Source: Oryzias latipes
Lineage: Eukaryota > Chordata > Actinopteri > Beloniformes > Adrianichthyidae
DNA length: 64,000 nt
Direction of reading: 5' to 3'
Assembly: GCF_002234675.1 (NCBI RefSeq)
Contig: NC_019866.2
Location: 62,001-126,000 of the forward strand
The position numbers were made by a program, and so were the translations under genes. Numbering within the stretch: position 1 is the first letter of the stretch; each line of letters starts with the position of its first letter. The notes under the pieces were generated by a model that made no database searches, was not told where the DNA came from, and saw only the letters and a program-made list of their open reading frames with translations. Below, one piece after another: positions 11,271 to 23,700 of the stretch.

Positions 11271-13466
11271 ATGGATCCCGGACCAGCCATTAAAAGGGGT
11301 AAGACATCCCAGTTCCCCTTTGAAAGAAGAACTGATGCTAGCGGACATGTATGAACTCTTACCTGCATGTCTTTCAGCCACCCTTCTGCTGTCAGCTGTC
11401 TGTCTGAGTGTCTGCTCTCAGCCAATCACAGACAGCCAACGTCTGTTTTCCATTGCAGTAAGCAGGGTTCAGCACCTCCACCTGCTCGCCCAGAGACTTT
11501 TCTCTGACTTTGTAAGTCTGCAGAAGCTGCATGGGGACTGAGGAGTCCTTCAGCTTTTCCTGATATTTCTGTGTACTTGTGTATTTTAGGAGAGTTCTCT
11601 GCAGACTGAGGAACAACGTCAACTCAGCAAAATCTTCTTGCAGGATCACTGCAACTCTGATATCAACATCAGCCCATTAGACAAGCACGGCACACAAAAC
11701 AGTCCGGTCAGTTCTGAAACTTGTGTACAGAAATTGTTGCACTACGATAGTAAGGTGATAAAGAATCATGTGGGAAAGTTTGGTGACTGTAGTTTTAGGA
11801 TGTTCAGAACAGTTTTGTTCTGAAGTATAAAAGCAAAGACTTTCTTCCAAAATCATTGTTGTAACTTGAATGTGATTATGAGTTTTCATGACTAAATCAT
11901 ATCAATGTAATTGTTATTTTAGTTTCATTTTTTTTTAGAGATTACACTCCTCAGTGTCTCACTTCCGTCTCTGTCAGCAGCAGGAGATCTCATCCCAATC
12001 CCATTACAAGGACACAAAAATCTGATCTTTTTTCTGTTGAAACGACTTTGTAGGTCGTTGTTCGCGTTAAGACAAAAAGCAAGAGACACTTGTTGTCAGT
12101 TTTAATTGTTTATCAAGAGTTTTTGAGGCCCGAAATCAGAGTCTGTGAATATCTTGCTAACATTAAGCAGCTGTTTTTGTTAGCCATTGGCCTCCTGCTT
12201 AAACTGCTGCCTTATTCCGCTACGATGGCAGTAAAAAGTCGTAATCTGTTCATGAGATGCAGACTTTTACTCTGACATTTATTTGAAATAACAAGCTTGA
12301 AATACACAACATTGATCAAAATAACAAAAGAAATAAACTTCCAATCCTGATAGGGAGACAGCATCCAATTTCAATTGAGTCTAAAATCACTTGATCGGGC
12401 CGTGAGGGACATCCATAACCTTTACCAAGTGATGGTACCAATTCACTACCGTGTACCAACCTTTGCTATCCTTGAACCTTGACTATCATGCAATACTATC
12501 TGCAAAGCTTTGGCGTTTATTTCCTGTCAAATCCTAAAGGTTGTTAAGTGAAAATCAGGACTTTGTCCATCATCTCTGATCAGCTGTGTATTTCTATCAT
12601 TTCCTGTCATGTGTGTGTTGCCAACTCACTTGGCTTTGTCAAATTCTTTAGATTAGTGTTTCTTAGAGGTTACATGTTTTGTTTTGTTGTTTGACAAAAG
12701 GTAACATTTGTTTATGAACCCCTAACTCTTGCTTTTTGTCATTGCTGGCATTCTTCCCCAGGGACTGCAGCTGACATTGAGCTCTGTTGGTTCATTTGTT
12801 AAAAAGTTTATTAATGTTGACTGTTCTTGTTTAACTGAATAAATAAAAAGAGGCGATGCAGAAGCATGGCAAAGTACCCATTTCGGACAGAACATCCCAG
12901 TAAAGAAGTAACAGTTAAAACTGATGAGAAGAACACAGCTACTCCTCATTGATACCAGTGTTTGGTTCCAGGTTCAGAAGCTGCTGTCAATTTGCTATGT
13001 TCTGGTGGAATCCTGGGAGTTACCCAGTCGCTCTTTGTCTGGGAGTTCTGCTCCAAGGAACCAAATCTCACCCAAACTGGCTGAACTCAAGACAGGAATT
13101 CTTCTTCTGATCAGGGTGAGTACATGCACAAACCTGCCACACATGACTTTTGGCTTTGACGTCAATTGTGCTACTACTTGAACTGTAGGCCAATCAGAAT
13201 GTGGCTGAGATATATGAAGACACCCTGTCTCTTCCACTGGGGGAGTACATAGACTATTATCATGGACTTGGAGCCGATGGCTCACTGCGGCGGACCTACG
13301 AACTGCTAGCTTGTTTCAAGAAGGATATGCATAAGGTGAGAAGGAGGATAGCAAGTGTGATATGATAATGACAATGATGACAAAGAAATGTCTGTTTTTG
13401 CAGGTGGAGACCTACCTGACTGTGGCTAAATGTCGACTGTCTCCAGAGACAAACTGTATCCTGTAG
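11271..13466 (+). CDS. gh1: Growth hormone (somatotropin), complete, 6 exons
   Basis: Secreted four-helix cytokine of pituitary somatotrophs that signals through the growth hormone receptor. Exons 11271-11298, 11378-11511, 11590-11706, 12972-13115, 13189-13335, 13404-13466. All introns are GT-AG and phases agree, giving 210 residues. Conserved blocks: [18 protein letters not shown] at the mature N terminus, [68 protein letters not shown]. Six exons is the acanthomorph layout. The start at 11271 is chosen because only this frame joins exon 2 in phase, and it has a good context (A at -3, G at +4). It gives a signal peptide with an unusual N-terminal extension ([10 protein letters not shown] before [13 protein letters not shown]). 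Odd points: a fifth cysteine at the start of exon 4 (LLSICYVL), a C terminus ETNCIL without the usual N-x-T site, and a divergent exon 5. Confidence 0.93.
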
Positions 13467-14771
13467 TCATGCTGCCCCCCACCATGACAATAGACTCCGC
13501 TTTTAAATAATTATGTTAGCATTAGCAGGAATAGGAGGTGTCATAATAAAGTTTGTGTTGCATTCTCAGTGTCTCTTTTTCTGAAAACAACAGGAAGCTT
13601 AAAGAAACCATGGAATAAAAATCTGAGTTTCTCGTGTTCTCCATACTCCCACCTGTCTTATTCTACATGACAGGGTGGGCAAAGGGGACCTCATCGTAGG
13701 AGCAGCTTCACCAGCTTTCAGCTGCAATGAAGCTGCAGCATTTAAGTTTGGCTTTTATTTTAACATTCATGTGCTTCATAAATGCTCTGATTTGCAGCAA
13801 AGAAGCTGTTTAGGAGCGGGACAGAAAACTTTTTACTATCTGTCACAAGTCTTCACTTATCTCTCTGAGACCCGTCAATGTCATTTTTACCCTTTCAACC
13901 AACAAAACCCATGGGCTTCAGTTCTTTATGAACGAAAAAGGTTTTGTAAAAAAATGTATATTTGCTAATAGAAAAAAAGAATTAAGAAAAAAATTACAAA
14001 AAATGTTCCACCAGGGTGTCCATCTTCTGCCTATAGAACTTTTCAGTGTACAGGAGATTGAGGTTCATTTACAAACAGCTGCTTGCTGAAAGCATGCTTT
14101 ACAAGATATGAAAGCAATATTTCTCTTTCATTAACATTTTCCGCTTGGACCTACACTAAACAATTTGATCTGAAAGTGAAAAGTTAAGTTTCACAGAAAA
14201 AATAATGCAGCTAATCCAAAACTCAAAAAAGGAATATTTGAAACAGTAAATTTTAGTTTTGAATTAAAGAATTAAAAAAAAACAACACCAAATTTATACA
14301 TTTAAAAAAGTTATGCAAACTTTAAGGTGATTATTAAAAAAGTGTAAAAGAATATTTTTGTAAAAGATAAAAAAATTGAATGTTATTTCGTGACATATTT
14401 TAGTATTTAACATTAACGTGTTTTAACTTTTGTTTTGTCGAATGAAAAATCTTTCCTTCAAACAAACAAACACGGTGCAGATTTTGCTCCATAACAGCTG
14501 ATGACATTTTCCGCTACTGACTTAAAAAAGTGATACCAAGACTTGCCAGCAGTAGGCGTCAAACAGCTATTCTACCTGCTATTGCTGTTGCCGCTAGAGG
14601 GCAGTGTGTTCTAGGCCTATGGCTCGGCGTTTTCCGGCAAAACTCGGAAGGTAACGGTCGGACGTTCAAATGTTCGGCCGCATCGGCTCCTCGCAGAGAT
14701 AGAGCTGAAGAAAGCCGTGAAGAAAGCAGGAGAGAGGTCCCTGGAGCAGAGATACAGAGTCCTAAAGCGGG
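13467..14771. other. gh1-cdc27 intergenic region with gh1 poly(A) signal
   Basis: The gh1 poly(A) signal AATAAA is at 13545-13550, 79 bp after the stop codon. The middle (13900-14500) is AT-rich without recognisable features. From about 14520 the sequence becomes CpG-rich up to the cdc27 start codon, consistent with a housekeeping promoter; CpG richness continues in intron 1 to about 15520. Confidence 0.6.
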
Positions 14772-17700
14772 ATGACAGTGCTGCAGGAACCTGTCCAGGT
14801 AAGAAAACGCCGTTAGGTCGTTGTCACGAACCGGAATACGAACATTAGCCGTCACCGGCCTCAGCATCTGGCTCGCTCAGGCTCAGCCCGAGCTAAAACA
14901 GCATTCTTCCGCCGTCGTAGGCCTCGAAGTTCGCCCGGAGCCTTTTCTCCGCGCCTTCCCGGCATCTGCTCGGGGCTGAGCGGTGTGCTTCTTTTCGGTC
15001 TGCGGGCCAAGCTTCGTAGAGGGCCGGTTTATCCGCTCCATGGCGCGTAACTTGGTCAGGACGCCGGTCCCCCGGCTGTCGTTGACACGTAAACGGGCTG
15101 GAACGTTTTCTCTCCTGGTAGCTTCCGCAGCAAAGAATCGAGCGGAGAAGACAAAGATTTGTCCCCGCTGTGAGACCGTCACTGGGTCAAGTTTAGTTCA
15201 GGTTTGGATAGACTAGAGGTGGTCCTCAGGATTTTGGAACACTTGTCTGGAACGTTAGATCTGCTAGCTAACCGGCTAGCGCCTTAACAACCCGCTTTCG
15301 ACGGCAGGAATAAGGTTCTGTAGCTTCAGACTGAACCGAACCGTTCTCCAGGTTCGCTGTGGGGTTCCCGCAACAGTTCTGCCTCACGGCACCCGCAACA
15401 TATCACGCTTAGCGGGGCATGGTTAGCGTCGGCTAACCAGCTAGCTCTAAACTAGCTTTTTAGCTAGCTGTTGGTAAACGGAAATACTGCATGTAACCAG
15501 CGCCGACTGACGTCACAGCTCAGGTGTGCCGGTCCCTGATCAGGCAGGAGGGTATGGTAATGTTAGAGCTTTAAAAAAGTATTTGCCTTTAAACGTAGAT
15601 CAAAGTTCTGATCTAATATTCAATAAATATCTAATATTTAAAAATGATGACGCAACCTGTGCCAAAGCAGAACATCAGCAACTTGTGCCAAAGCAGAACC
15701 ACAGTAACCTGTGCCAAAGCAGAACGACCGTAACCTGTGCCAAAGCAGAACGACCGTAACCTGTGCCAAAGCAGAACGACCGTAACCTGTGGCAAAGCAG
15801 AACGACCGTAACCTGTGCCAAAGCAGAACGACCGTAACCTGTGCCAAAGCAGAACGACAGTAACCTGTGCCAAAGCAGAACGACAGCATCCTGTGCCAAA
15901 GCAGAACGACCGTATCCTGTGCCAAAGCAGAACGACCGTATCCTGTGCCAAAGCAGAACGACAGCAACCTGTGCCAAAGCAGAACGACCGTATCCTGTGC
16001 CAAAGCAGAACGACAGTAACCTGTGCCAAAGCAGAATGACAGCATCCTGTGCCAAAGCAGAACGACCGTATCCTGTGCCAAAGCAGAACGACAGCAACCT
16101 GTGCCAAAGCAGAACGACAGTAACCTGTGCCAAAGCAGAACGACAGTAACCTGTGCCAAAGCAGAACGACAGTAACCTGTGCCAAAGCAGAACGACAGCA
16201 TCCTGTGCCAAAGCAGAACGACCGTATCCTGTGCCAAAGCAGAACGACCGTATCCTGTGCCAAAGCAGAACGACAGTAACCTGTGCCAAAGCAGAATGAC
16301 AGCATCCTGTGCCAAAGCAGAACGACCGTATCCTGTGCCAAAGCAGAACGACAGCAACCTGTGCCAAAGCAGAACGACAGTAACCTGTGCCAAAGCAGAA
16401 CGACAGTAACCTGTGCCAAAGCAGAACGACAGTAACCTGTGCCAAAGCAGAACGACAGCATCCTGTGCCAAAGCAGAACGACCGTATCCTGTGCCAAAGC
16501 AGAACGACAGCAACCTGTGCCAAAGCAGAACGACCGTATCCTGTGCCAAAGCAGAACGACAGTAACCTGTGCCAAAGCAGAATGACAGCAACCTGTGCCA
16601 AAGCAGAACGACAGTAACCTGTGCCAAAGCAGAACGACAGTAACCTGTGCCAAAGCAGAACGACCGTATCCTGTGCCAAAGCAGAACGACAGTAACCTGT
16701 GCCAAAGCAGAATGACAGCAACCTGTGCCAAAGCAGAACGACAGCAACCTGTGCCGACTGTTTTTTTCTTAGCTGCACTCAGATTTAGAACCCAGTCGCG
16801 TTGATTCTCAGTTTAAAGTTTAACCCGTTCTCTTTATTTTTTTATGCACCGCTACTTAAAGGAGAAACCATAAAAGCATTTTTACTTTTTGTTACTAGTT
16901 GCAGTAGAACTGGTCTCAAATCTACTATTATCATTCACTGATTCTGAAACACTTCAATTTAGTTTAATTGTGTCTGTTGGCCACTTCACCTTAATCCTGT
17001 TCCTTAAATGTTGTTATTGCTTCTTCTTAAATTTAACATCTAAAATAATCCAGACGTTATTAGAAAAGTGTTTCAATTAGAAAGATGACTTGGACCAAAC
17101 TCTGGGATGTTTGGCTGTTAAGAAACACAAACCTTGAAGGAGAACTAAACTGTTGACCTTTGATTTCATCAAGAAGATTTAAAAACTGTTGAATGTGTGT
17201 TCGTTGTGATTTCAAGACGTTTAACAGGGAAGACTCATTGTAGCGCAAAGTAGGGCTGGGAATCACAGGGTACCTCAAGATACGATACGATTTGCGATAC
17301 ATTGCTCACGATAACGATACTATCACGATATGGCGAAAATCTCGTCTCTAATTACGCTCGATATATAAACTTTAAGAAAAAGAATTTGAAAGGGTTATTT
17401 TGGAAAATATTTCCCCATTTATTTTTTAAAAACCATGATAATAAACAACGTGTCGTGTGTCCTATTTGGTGTAATGAATAACAGACTTTTGTGTAGCATT
17501 GCTGAAATCAGTAACACTCTGTCTTTGACAACCAATGATAATTTTCTTTTGGAAATATTTGTACAATTTGGTTTAAACAATAGTGAACATGAACAGCAGC
17601 CATTATTTAGTACAAAATTGCTGTAAACACGATAGAAAATGAATAAGTCCAGTAGATGCCAGGCACATTGGTATTAACTTTTGAAAAACAAACCCATAGC

Positions 17701-20700
17701 CATCATATTATTTAAAAAATAGCTGTGAATCAGATACTAATTCTGTGAACAAACTATAGTGTTTTTGTTAAAAATAAATGACACCATTTAGTGCAAATGT
17801 GGTGTAAACAAAAATATAATTCTCCCAGAAAAAAAAAAAATCAAGTAGCTAGAAACTTTCCTTTAAGTTATTTAAGACATAAACTGTTTTCTAAATAAAT
17901 GACCAGGGATAAAATACGTGAAGAACTTAAAGTGCATCCAAAAGGAAACATCTTTGTGAACAACACGATTGGGGAAAAGCTGCATGTGATGTTCTGGAGA
18001 ACCACAGGCTTTTTAGTGTCAAGACGCTGCTCATCTACCGCTGCTTTGAGGAGAAGGGCGGTCTAAGGGCAGGGATGCCTCTCTTTCTTCCGTTTCCATG
18101 TCAACCATAGCTCTGGTCTGGGCGTACAGCGCAGGGATCCTTTTTTCAGTATTTCCTAGAGGGAATGTCAAAGCGTTACTCCAATGCATTCAATAAAAGC
18201 CCAAATCCCTCGTTCTCCACCTCGCTGCAGGAAGGACGGACACCGTTTTCCATTTGTATTGCCAGTTCTCTGTCTTGCAGAAAACGGCGGTAGCTTCGTC
18301 TGGAAAAAGGTATCCGCGCCGGGCCGTGTCGGCTTCAGGCCAGCAACAGCCACGACTTTCTCACACAATTCCGTTGATGCAGCTTCAATGGTGCCGGCGC
18401 GTCTTTAAGTTGCTGCTCTAGCTTCTCATTGTTTTTCCGCTCCACCATCTTTGTTTGAATGTGTATTCTTTGTCCACCTGCAACAGCTAATCTTGCAAAG
18501 AGCGCCCCCTATCGACCCTCCGAAGAATCGTCTTAGCAAAGGATGATTAATATAACGTCTTACAGGGTCTTTAAACGTAAATAAAAGGTTGATACTTGAT
18601 GAAGACGTCTCGAGAATCAATCGCGGGACTAAATATCGCGATATATCACCATATCGATATTTTGGCACACCCCTAGCGCAGAGATGCTGTCACTTTAACC
18701 CAATGCATCATGGGAGATGTAATGATGGCAGACAGACTCTTCTCTGAGCTTCATTTTATGTTCACTTGTTCCACGGTCTGATACCAGATTCTGTGGAAAG
18801 CTACACCACTAAAGACGAGCTTTAGCTGGTATTGTTGTTGGAACTGAGAGACTTTATAAGCAGAATCAGAACAAGGAAGTGAAGACTTTAACCACTTCTC
18901 ATTGGTCAGACTGATGACGAATGATTAAGCCTCCAAGAATGATTGGCGGAGACAGTTAAAGGGGGCGGGACTTTTCCAAAAACAGAGCTGAATCTGCAGC
19001 TAAATCGCGGTACCGTCATTCTTATGAATGTGTCTTAAATAGAATCAAATAAACACGCAGAAAAAAGTATTTTATGATCTTTTATATTCCTAACTATTCA
19101 GGGTTTAATCAGGGCCTGTTTGGATGAACACAGAGCCTATATCCTGGAGATGGTAAATGTTTTTAGATCAGTTAATGAGGGTCATTTCCCACGGCACACT
19201 AGTGTGCCGCAGCACACTGGTTGAAAAATACTGGTTTAGACCACGATATGGACTTAATGTGTGTTAATGAATCACAGAGATTTGCAGGGATTTTTTATAC
19301 CTCCAACAGGTGTGTGCATTTCTAAATATCTGTTGGATCGGGTGGTGTGTGGTTGGGTAACTACAGACAAGTGTGTTCTGCTTCTTAGACCTGCTATTTT
19401 TTTCTTCAGGCCGCGGTGTGGCAGGCACTGAACCACTATGCCTACCTGGATGCAGTTTTTCTTGCCGAGAGACTCTATGCTGAAGGTAACATGTCCCGCT
19501 GGCAAGCCAAGATTCCTCCTACTTGCTCACCTGTCTATCTCCCCCCTGGCAGTGAGGTCAGAAGAGGCTCTCTACCTGCTGGCTACCTGCTACCACCGCT
19601 CAGGAAAGCCCTACAAGGCGTACCGGCTGCTAAAAGCTCACAGCTGCTCCACGCCACAGGTTCGATTCCTGCTGGCAAAGTGCTGTGTGGAGCTGAGCAA
19701 GTAAGAACTGAGTCCCACTGTACAACATGGTGCCTATGTTGGCCAATAAATACATTTCAGTTTCACTTTAACTTTCAGTCTCTGTACTGTTGGTCTGCCT
19801 TGTTTCTCTGTATCTGAGTGACTGTGTCTTTCTGTCTTTCTCTGCCCATTTGTTTGTCTGTCTTTCTGTCTGTACGCCAGTCTGTCTTTCTGTCTGTACG
19901 ACAGTCTGTCTTTCTGTCTGTACGACAGTCAGTCTTTCTGTCTGTACGCCATTCTGTCTTTCTGTCTGTACGCCATTCTGTCTTTCTGTCTGTACGCCAT
20001 TCTGTCTTTCTGTCTGTACGCCATTCTGTCTTTCTGTCTGTACCCCAGTCTGTCTTTCTGTCTGTACGCCATTCTGTCTTTCTGTCTGTACGCCATTCTG
20101 TCTTTCTGTCTGTACGCCATTCTGTCTTTCTGTCTGTACGCCATTCTGTCTTTCTGTCTGTACGCCATTCTGTCTTTCTGTCTGTACGCCATTCTGTCTT
20201 TCTGTCTGTACGCCAGTCTGTCTTTCTGTCTGTACGCCAGTCTGTCTTTCTGTCTGTACCCCAGTCTGTCTTTCTGTCTGTACCCCAGTCTGTCTTTCTG
20301 TCTGTACGCCAGTCAGTCTTTCTGTCTGTACGCCATTTAGGGTTGTGCCGATGGACGATATCATCGTCCATCGTGATGGGTGACTAACATCCCGATGGAG
20401 AGACCACCATCGTGATGCCACGCCCCCGCCACGTTGCGCGTCGACACCATAAGCCGCGGTTACATGTACAAAATATCTTGATGGGATCAATGGTCGGATT
20501 AGAATCCAACCGTGTAGATGGGCCCAGAAAAATGTTTTCAGAATATAAAAACGTTCACTAAGGTCACAATTTCGGTCGGAATAAATCATTCGCACATGCG
20601 CAGTATTCGCACATGCGCAGTTTGAAAACCGGAAGGGGATACAACTTCCGCCGAGCGGCTTTTTTTCCAAACTTTATTGGATGTAACAATTCAATACAAA

Positions 20701-23700
20701 ACGATAACAGCACCGAGCGGCTATATATATTGACATGTCAGCTCGGTAAAATACGAGATGATCTTCTAAACGTGCTTTTAATAATGTTACGGTTATTATC
20801 AAACACCTGTTCGCTCATCATTTGAATTTTAATCCGTGTGGTCAGTGCTTTTTCTGAACGGAGCCAGGATTAGCAGTATGCTAACACGGGCTAACAACAT
20901 TAGCTTTGGGTGGCGCTGCACGTAAACGTGTAAGAATAACATCAGCCTTTATTTAGTCGGGACACGACTGGAAACACAAATCCACGTGATTGTTTGAATG
21001 TTTTCTAAGGACTGAGCGACATTTCTGCTTTGATGCTCAAACCGCTGTGTGTGCTGACGATCCGAGCTGTGCTCAGACACACGTTTAGACCCGGTTCTGA
21101 GTTCGGTTGCTTGTACCCCTAGAGCTGCGGGACGGATCGCAGTCTTAAATCTCCCACACATACCGCTCATGTACCCCCCTCCCATCAAACACAAAGCTTT
21201 AAGTCCGCGCTCCGCCGGTCCACTTCACTAATTAAGTGCGGGAGCGGACTACTTCTTTTCTATCTTGCTTGTTACTTTTTCTGTTAAAGTCACTTCCGTC
21301 AGTTTATACTGGATCATCGCGGATTAGTCATTAGTTGGGAAATAAAATGAAAAAAGCAAAATAACGAATAGCAGTTATATAAGAACGAAAAATGTAAAAA
21401 TACCCCCCCCCCCCGACGATGTCATCGTCCATCCCGATGGTTGACAGCAAACATCGTCAACGGCCAAATTAGGGGACATCGCCCAACCCTAACGCCATTC
21501 TGTCTTTCTGTCTGTACGCCATTCTGTCTTTCTGTCTGTACCCCAGTCTGTCTTTCTGTCTGTACGACAGTCAGTCTTTCTGTCTGTACGCCATTCTGTC
21601 TTTCTGTCTGTACGCCATTCTGTCTTTCTGTCTGTACGCCAGTCTGTCTTTCTGTCTGTACGCCAGTCTGTCTTTCTGTCTGTACCCCAGTCTGTCTTTC
21701 TGTCTGTACGACAGTCTGTCTTTCTGTCTGTACGACAGTCAGTCTTTCTGTCTGTACGCCATTCTGTCTTTCTGTCTGTACGCCATTCTGTCTTTCTGTC
21801 TGTACCCCAGTCTGTCTTTCTGTCTGTACGCCATTCTGTCTTTCTGTCTGTACCCCAGTCTGTCTTTCTGTCTGTACGACAGTCAGTCTTTCTGTCTGTA
21901 CGCCATTCTGTCTTTCTGTCTGTACGCCATTCTGTCTTTCTGTCTGTACCCCAGTCTGTCTTTCTGTCTGTACGCCAGTCAGTCTTTCTGTCTGTACGCC
22001 ATTCTGTCTTTCTGTCTGTACGCCATTCTGTCTTTCTGTCTGTACGCCATTCTGTCTTTCTGTCTGTACCCCAGTCTGTCTTTCTGTCTGTACGACAGTC
22101 AGTCTTTCTGTCTGTACGCCATTCTGTCTTTCTGTCTGTACGCCATTCTGTCTTTCTGTCTGTACGCCAGTCTGTCTTTCTGTCTGTACGCCAGTCTGTC
22201 TTTCTGTCTGTACCCCAGTCTGTCTTTCTGTCTGTACGCCATTCTGTCTTTCTGTCTGTACGCCATTCTGTCTTTCTGTCTGTACGCCAGTCTGTCTTTC
22301 TGTCTGTACCCCAGTCTGTCTTTCTGTCTGTACCCCAGTCTGTCTTTCTGTCTGTACGCCAGTCTGTCTTTCTGTCTGTACGCCAGTCTGTCTTTCTGTC
22401 TGTACGCCAGTCTGTCTTTGTCAGTACATCAGTCTGTCTTTGTCTGTACCCCAGTCTGTCTTTCTGTCTGTACGACAGTCTTTCTGTCTGTACGCCAGTC
22501 AGTCTTTCTGTCTGTACGCCATTCTGTCTTTCTGTCTGTACGCCATTCTGTCTTTCTGTCTGTACGCCAGTCTGTCTTTCTGTCTGTACGCCAGTCTTTG
22601 TCTTTCTGTCTGTACGCCAGTCTGTCTTTCTGTCTGTACGCCATTCTGTCTTTCTGTCTGTACGCCAGTCTGTCTTTGTCTGTACGCCAGTCTGTCTTTG
22701 TCTGTACGTCAGTCTGTCTATCTGTCTGTACGCCAGTCTGTCTTTCTGTCTGTACGCCAGTCTGTCTTTCTGTCTGTACGCCAGTCTGTCTTTCTGTCTG
22801 TACGCCAGTCTGTCTTTCTGTCTGTACGCCAGTCTTTGTCTGTCTGTCTGTACGCCAGTCTTTGTCTGTCTGTCTGTACGCCAGTCTTTGTCTGTCTGTC
22901 TGTACGCCAGTCTTTGTCTGTCTGTCTGTACGCCAGTCTTTGTCTGTCTGTCTGTACGCCAGTCTGTCTTTCTGTCTGTACGCCAGTCTGTCTTTCTGTC
23001 TGCGTTTTCTCTTGTTTTGTCTTTTTTCCTGTCTGCCTTTCTCAACATATTCTTTTGGTCTCAGGTTGGCTGAAGGAGAGCAGGTTTTGGTTGGTGGCGT
23101 GCTGAACAAACAGAAGAATCAGGATGACATTATCACTGAATTTGGAGACTCCGCCTCTTTCACTTTGTCTTTGCTGGGCCATATTTATTGGTAAAAGTCG
23201 TCCTTGTGTGTCTCTGATTTTTGTGGCATTACAGAGTCGTCATTTGTCTTTTCACTCTGAACAGTAAGACAGATCGGGCCGCTAAAGGAGCAGAGTGTTT
23301 CCAGAGAAGTTTAAGTCTTAACCCTTTCCTGTGGTCACCTTTTCAAAACCTCTGTCACCTAGGTAACGTGCACGATCATCACTGTCCTCCATGTTTGATA
23401 GTAGCCTTAGGTCTTGATTTAATCTCTATTTTCCCCCCGCTTTTTAGGAGAAAAGCCGGACCCAGACCAAATCTTCAGACTGTCTGCTCTACAGATCTCC
23501 TCAGTGGCCATCCCCCCGTCCTCTGTAAGCCCCGCCCAGAACCTTTCTCATCGTCTTGACACCGCTTTAATGGAGACGCCACAAGACACACTGGTAAATG
23601 AGACTGCAACGAAGTCAACTTTCTTTTCAGATTTTTAGGAAAATTCCACCAACCTTTTTCAGAAGTTCCAAAATTCAGGCAAAAGGGTGCAGCTAAATCA

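Noticed and set aside
11215-11298. ATG at 11215 as the gh1 start
   Set aside because: Its frame does not join exon 2 in the growth hormone frame; only ATG 11271 does.
13675-13968. 97-codon ORF between gh1 and cdc27
   Set aside because: No recognisable motif, repeat-like codon usage, and no splice or promoter context.
15650-16755. CRISPR-like regular repeat-variable pattern
   Set aside because: The units are contiguous with 1-4 variable bases and no true spacers, in a vertebrate intron; it is a minisatellite.
19768-20670. 300-codon minus-strand ORF rich in a TERQNGVQ repeat
   Set aside because: Product of the same 24-bp array, continuing into a hAT element.
21441-23105. 554-codon plus-strand ORF and 519-codon minus-strand ORF
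   Set aside because: Pure translation of the 24-bp tandem repeat, whose length is a multiple of three; the plus ORF just runs into cdc27 exon 4 in the wrong frame.
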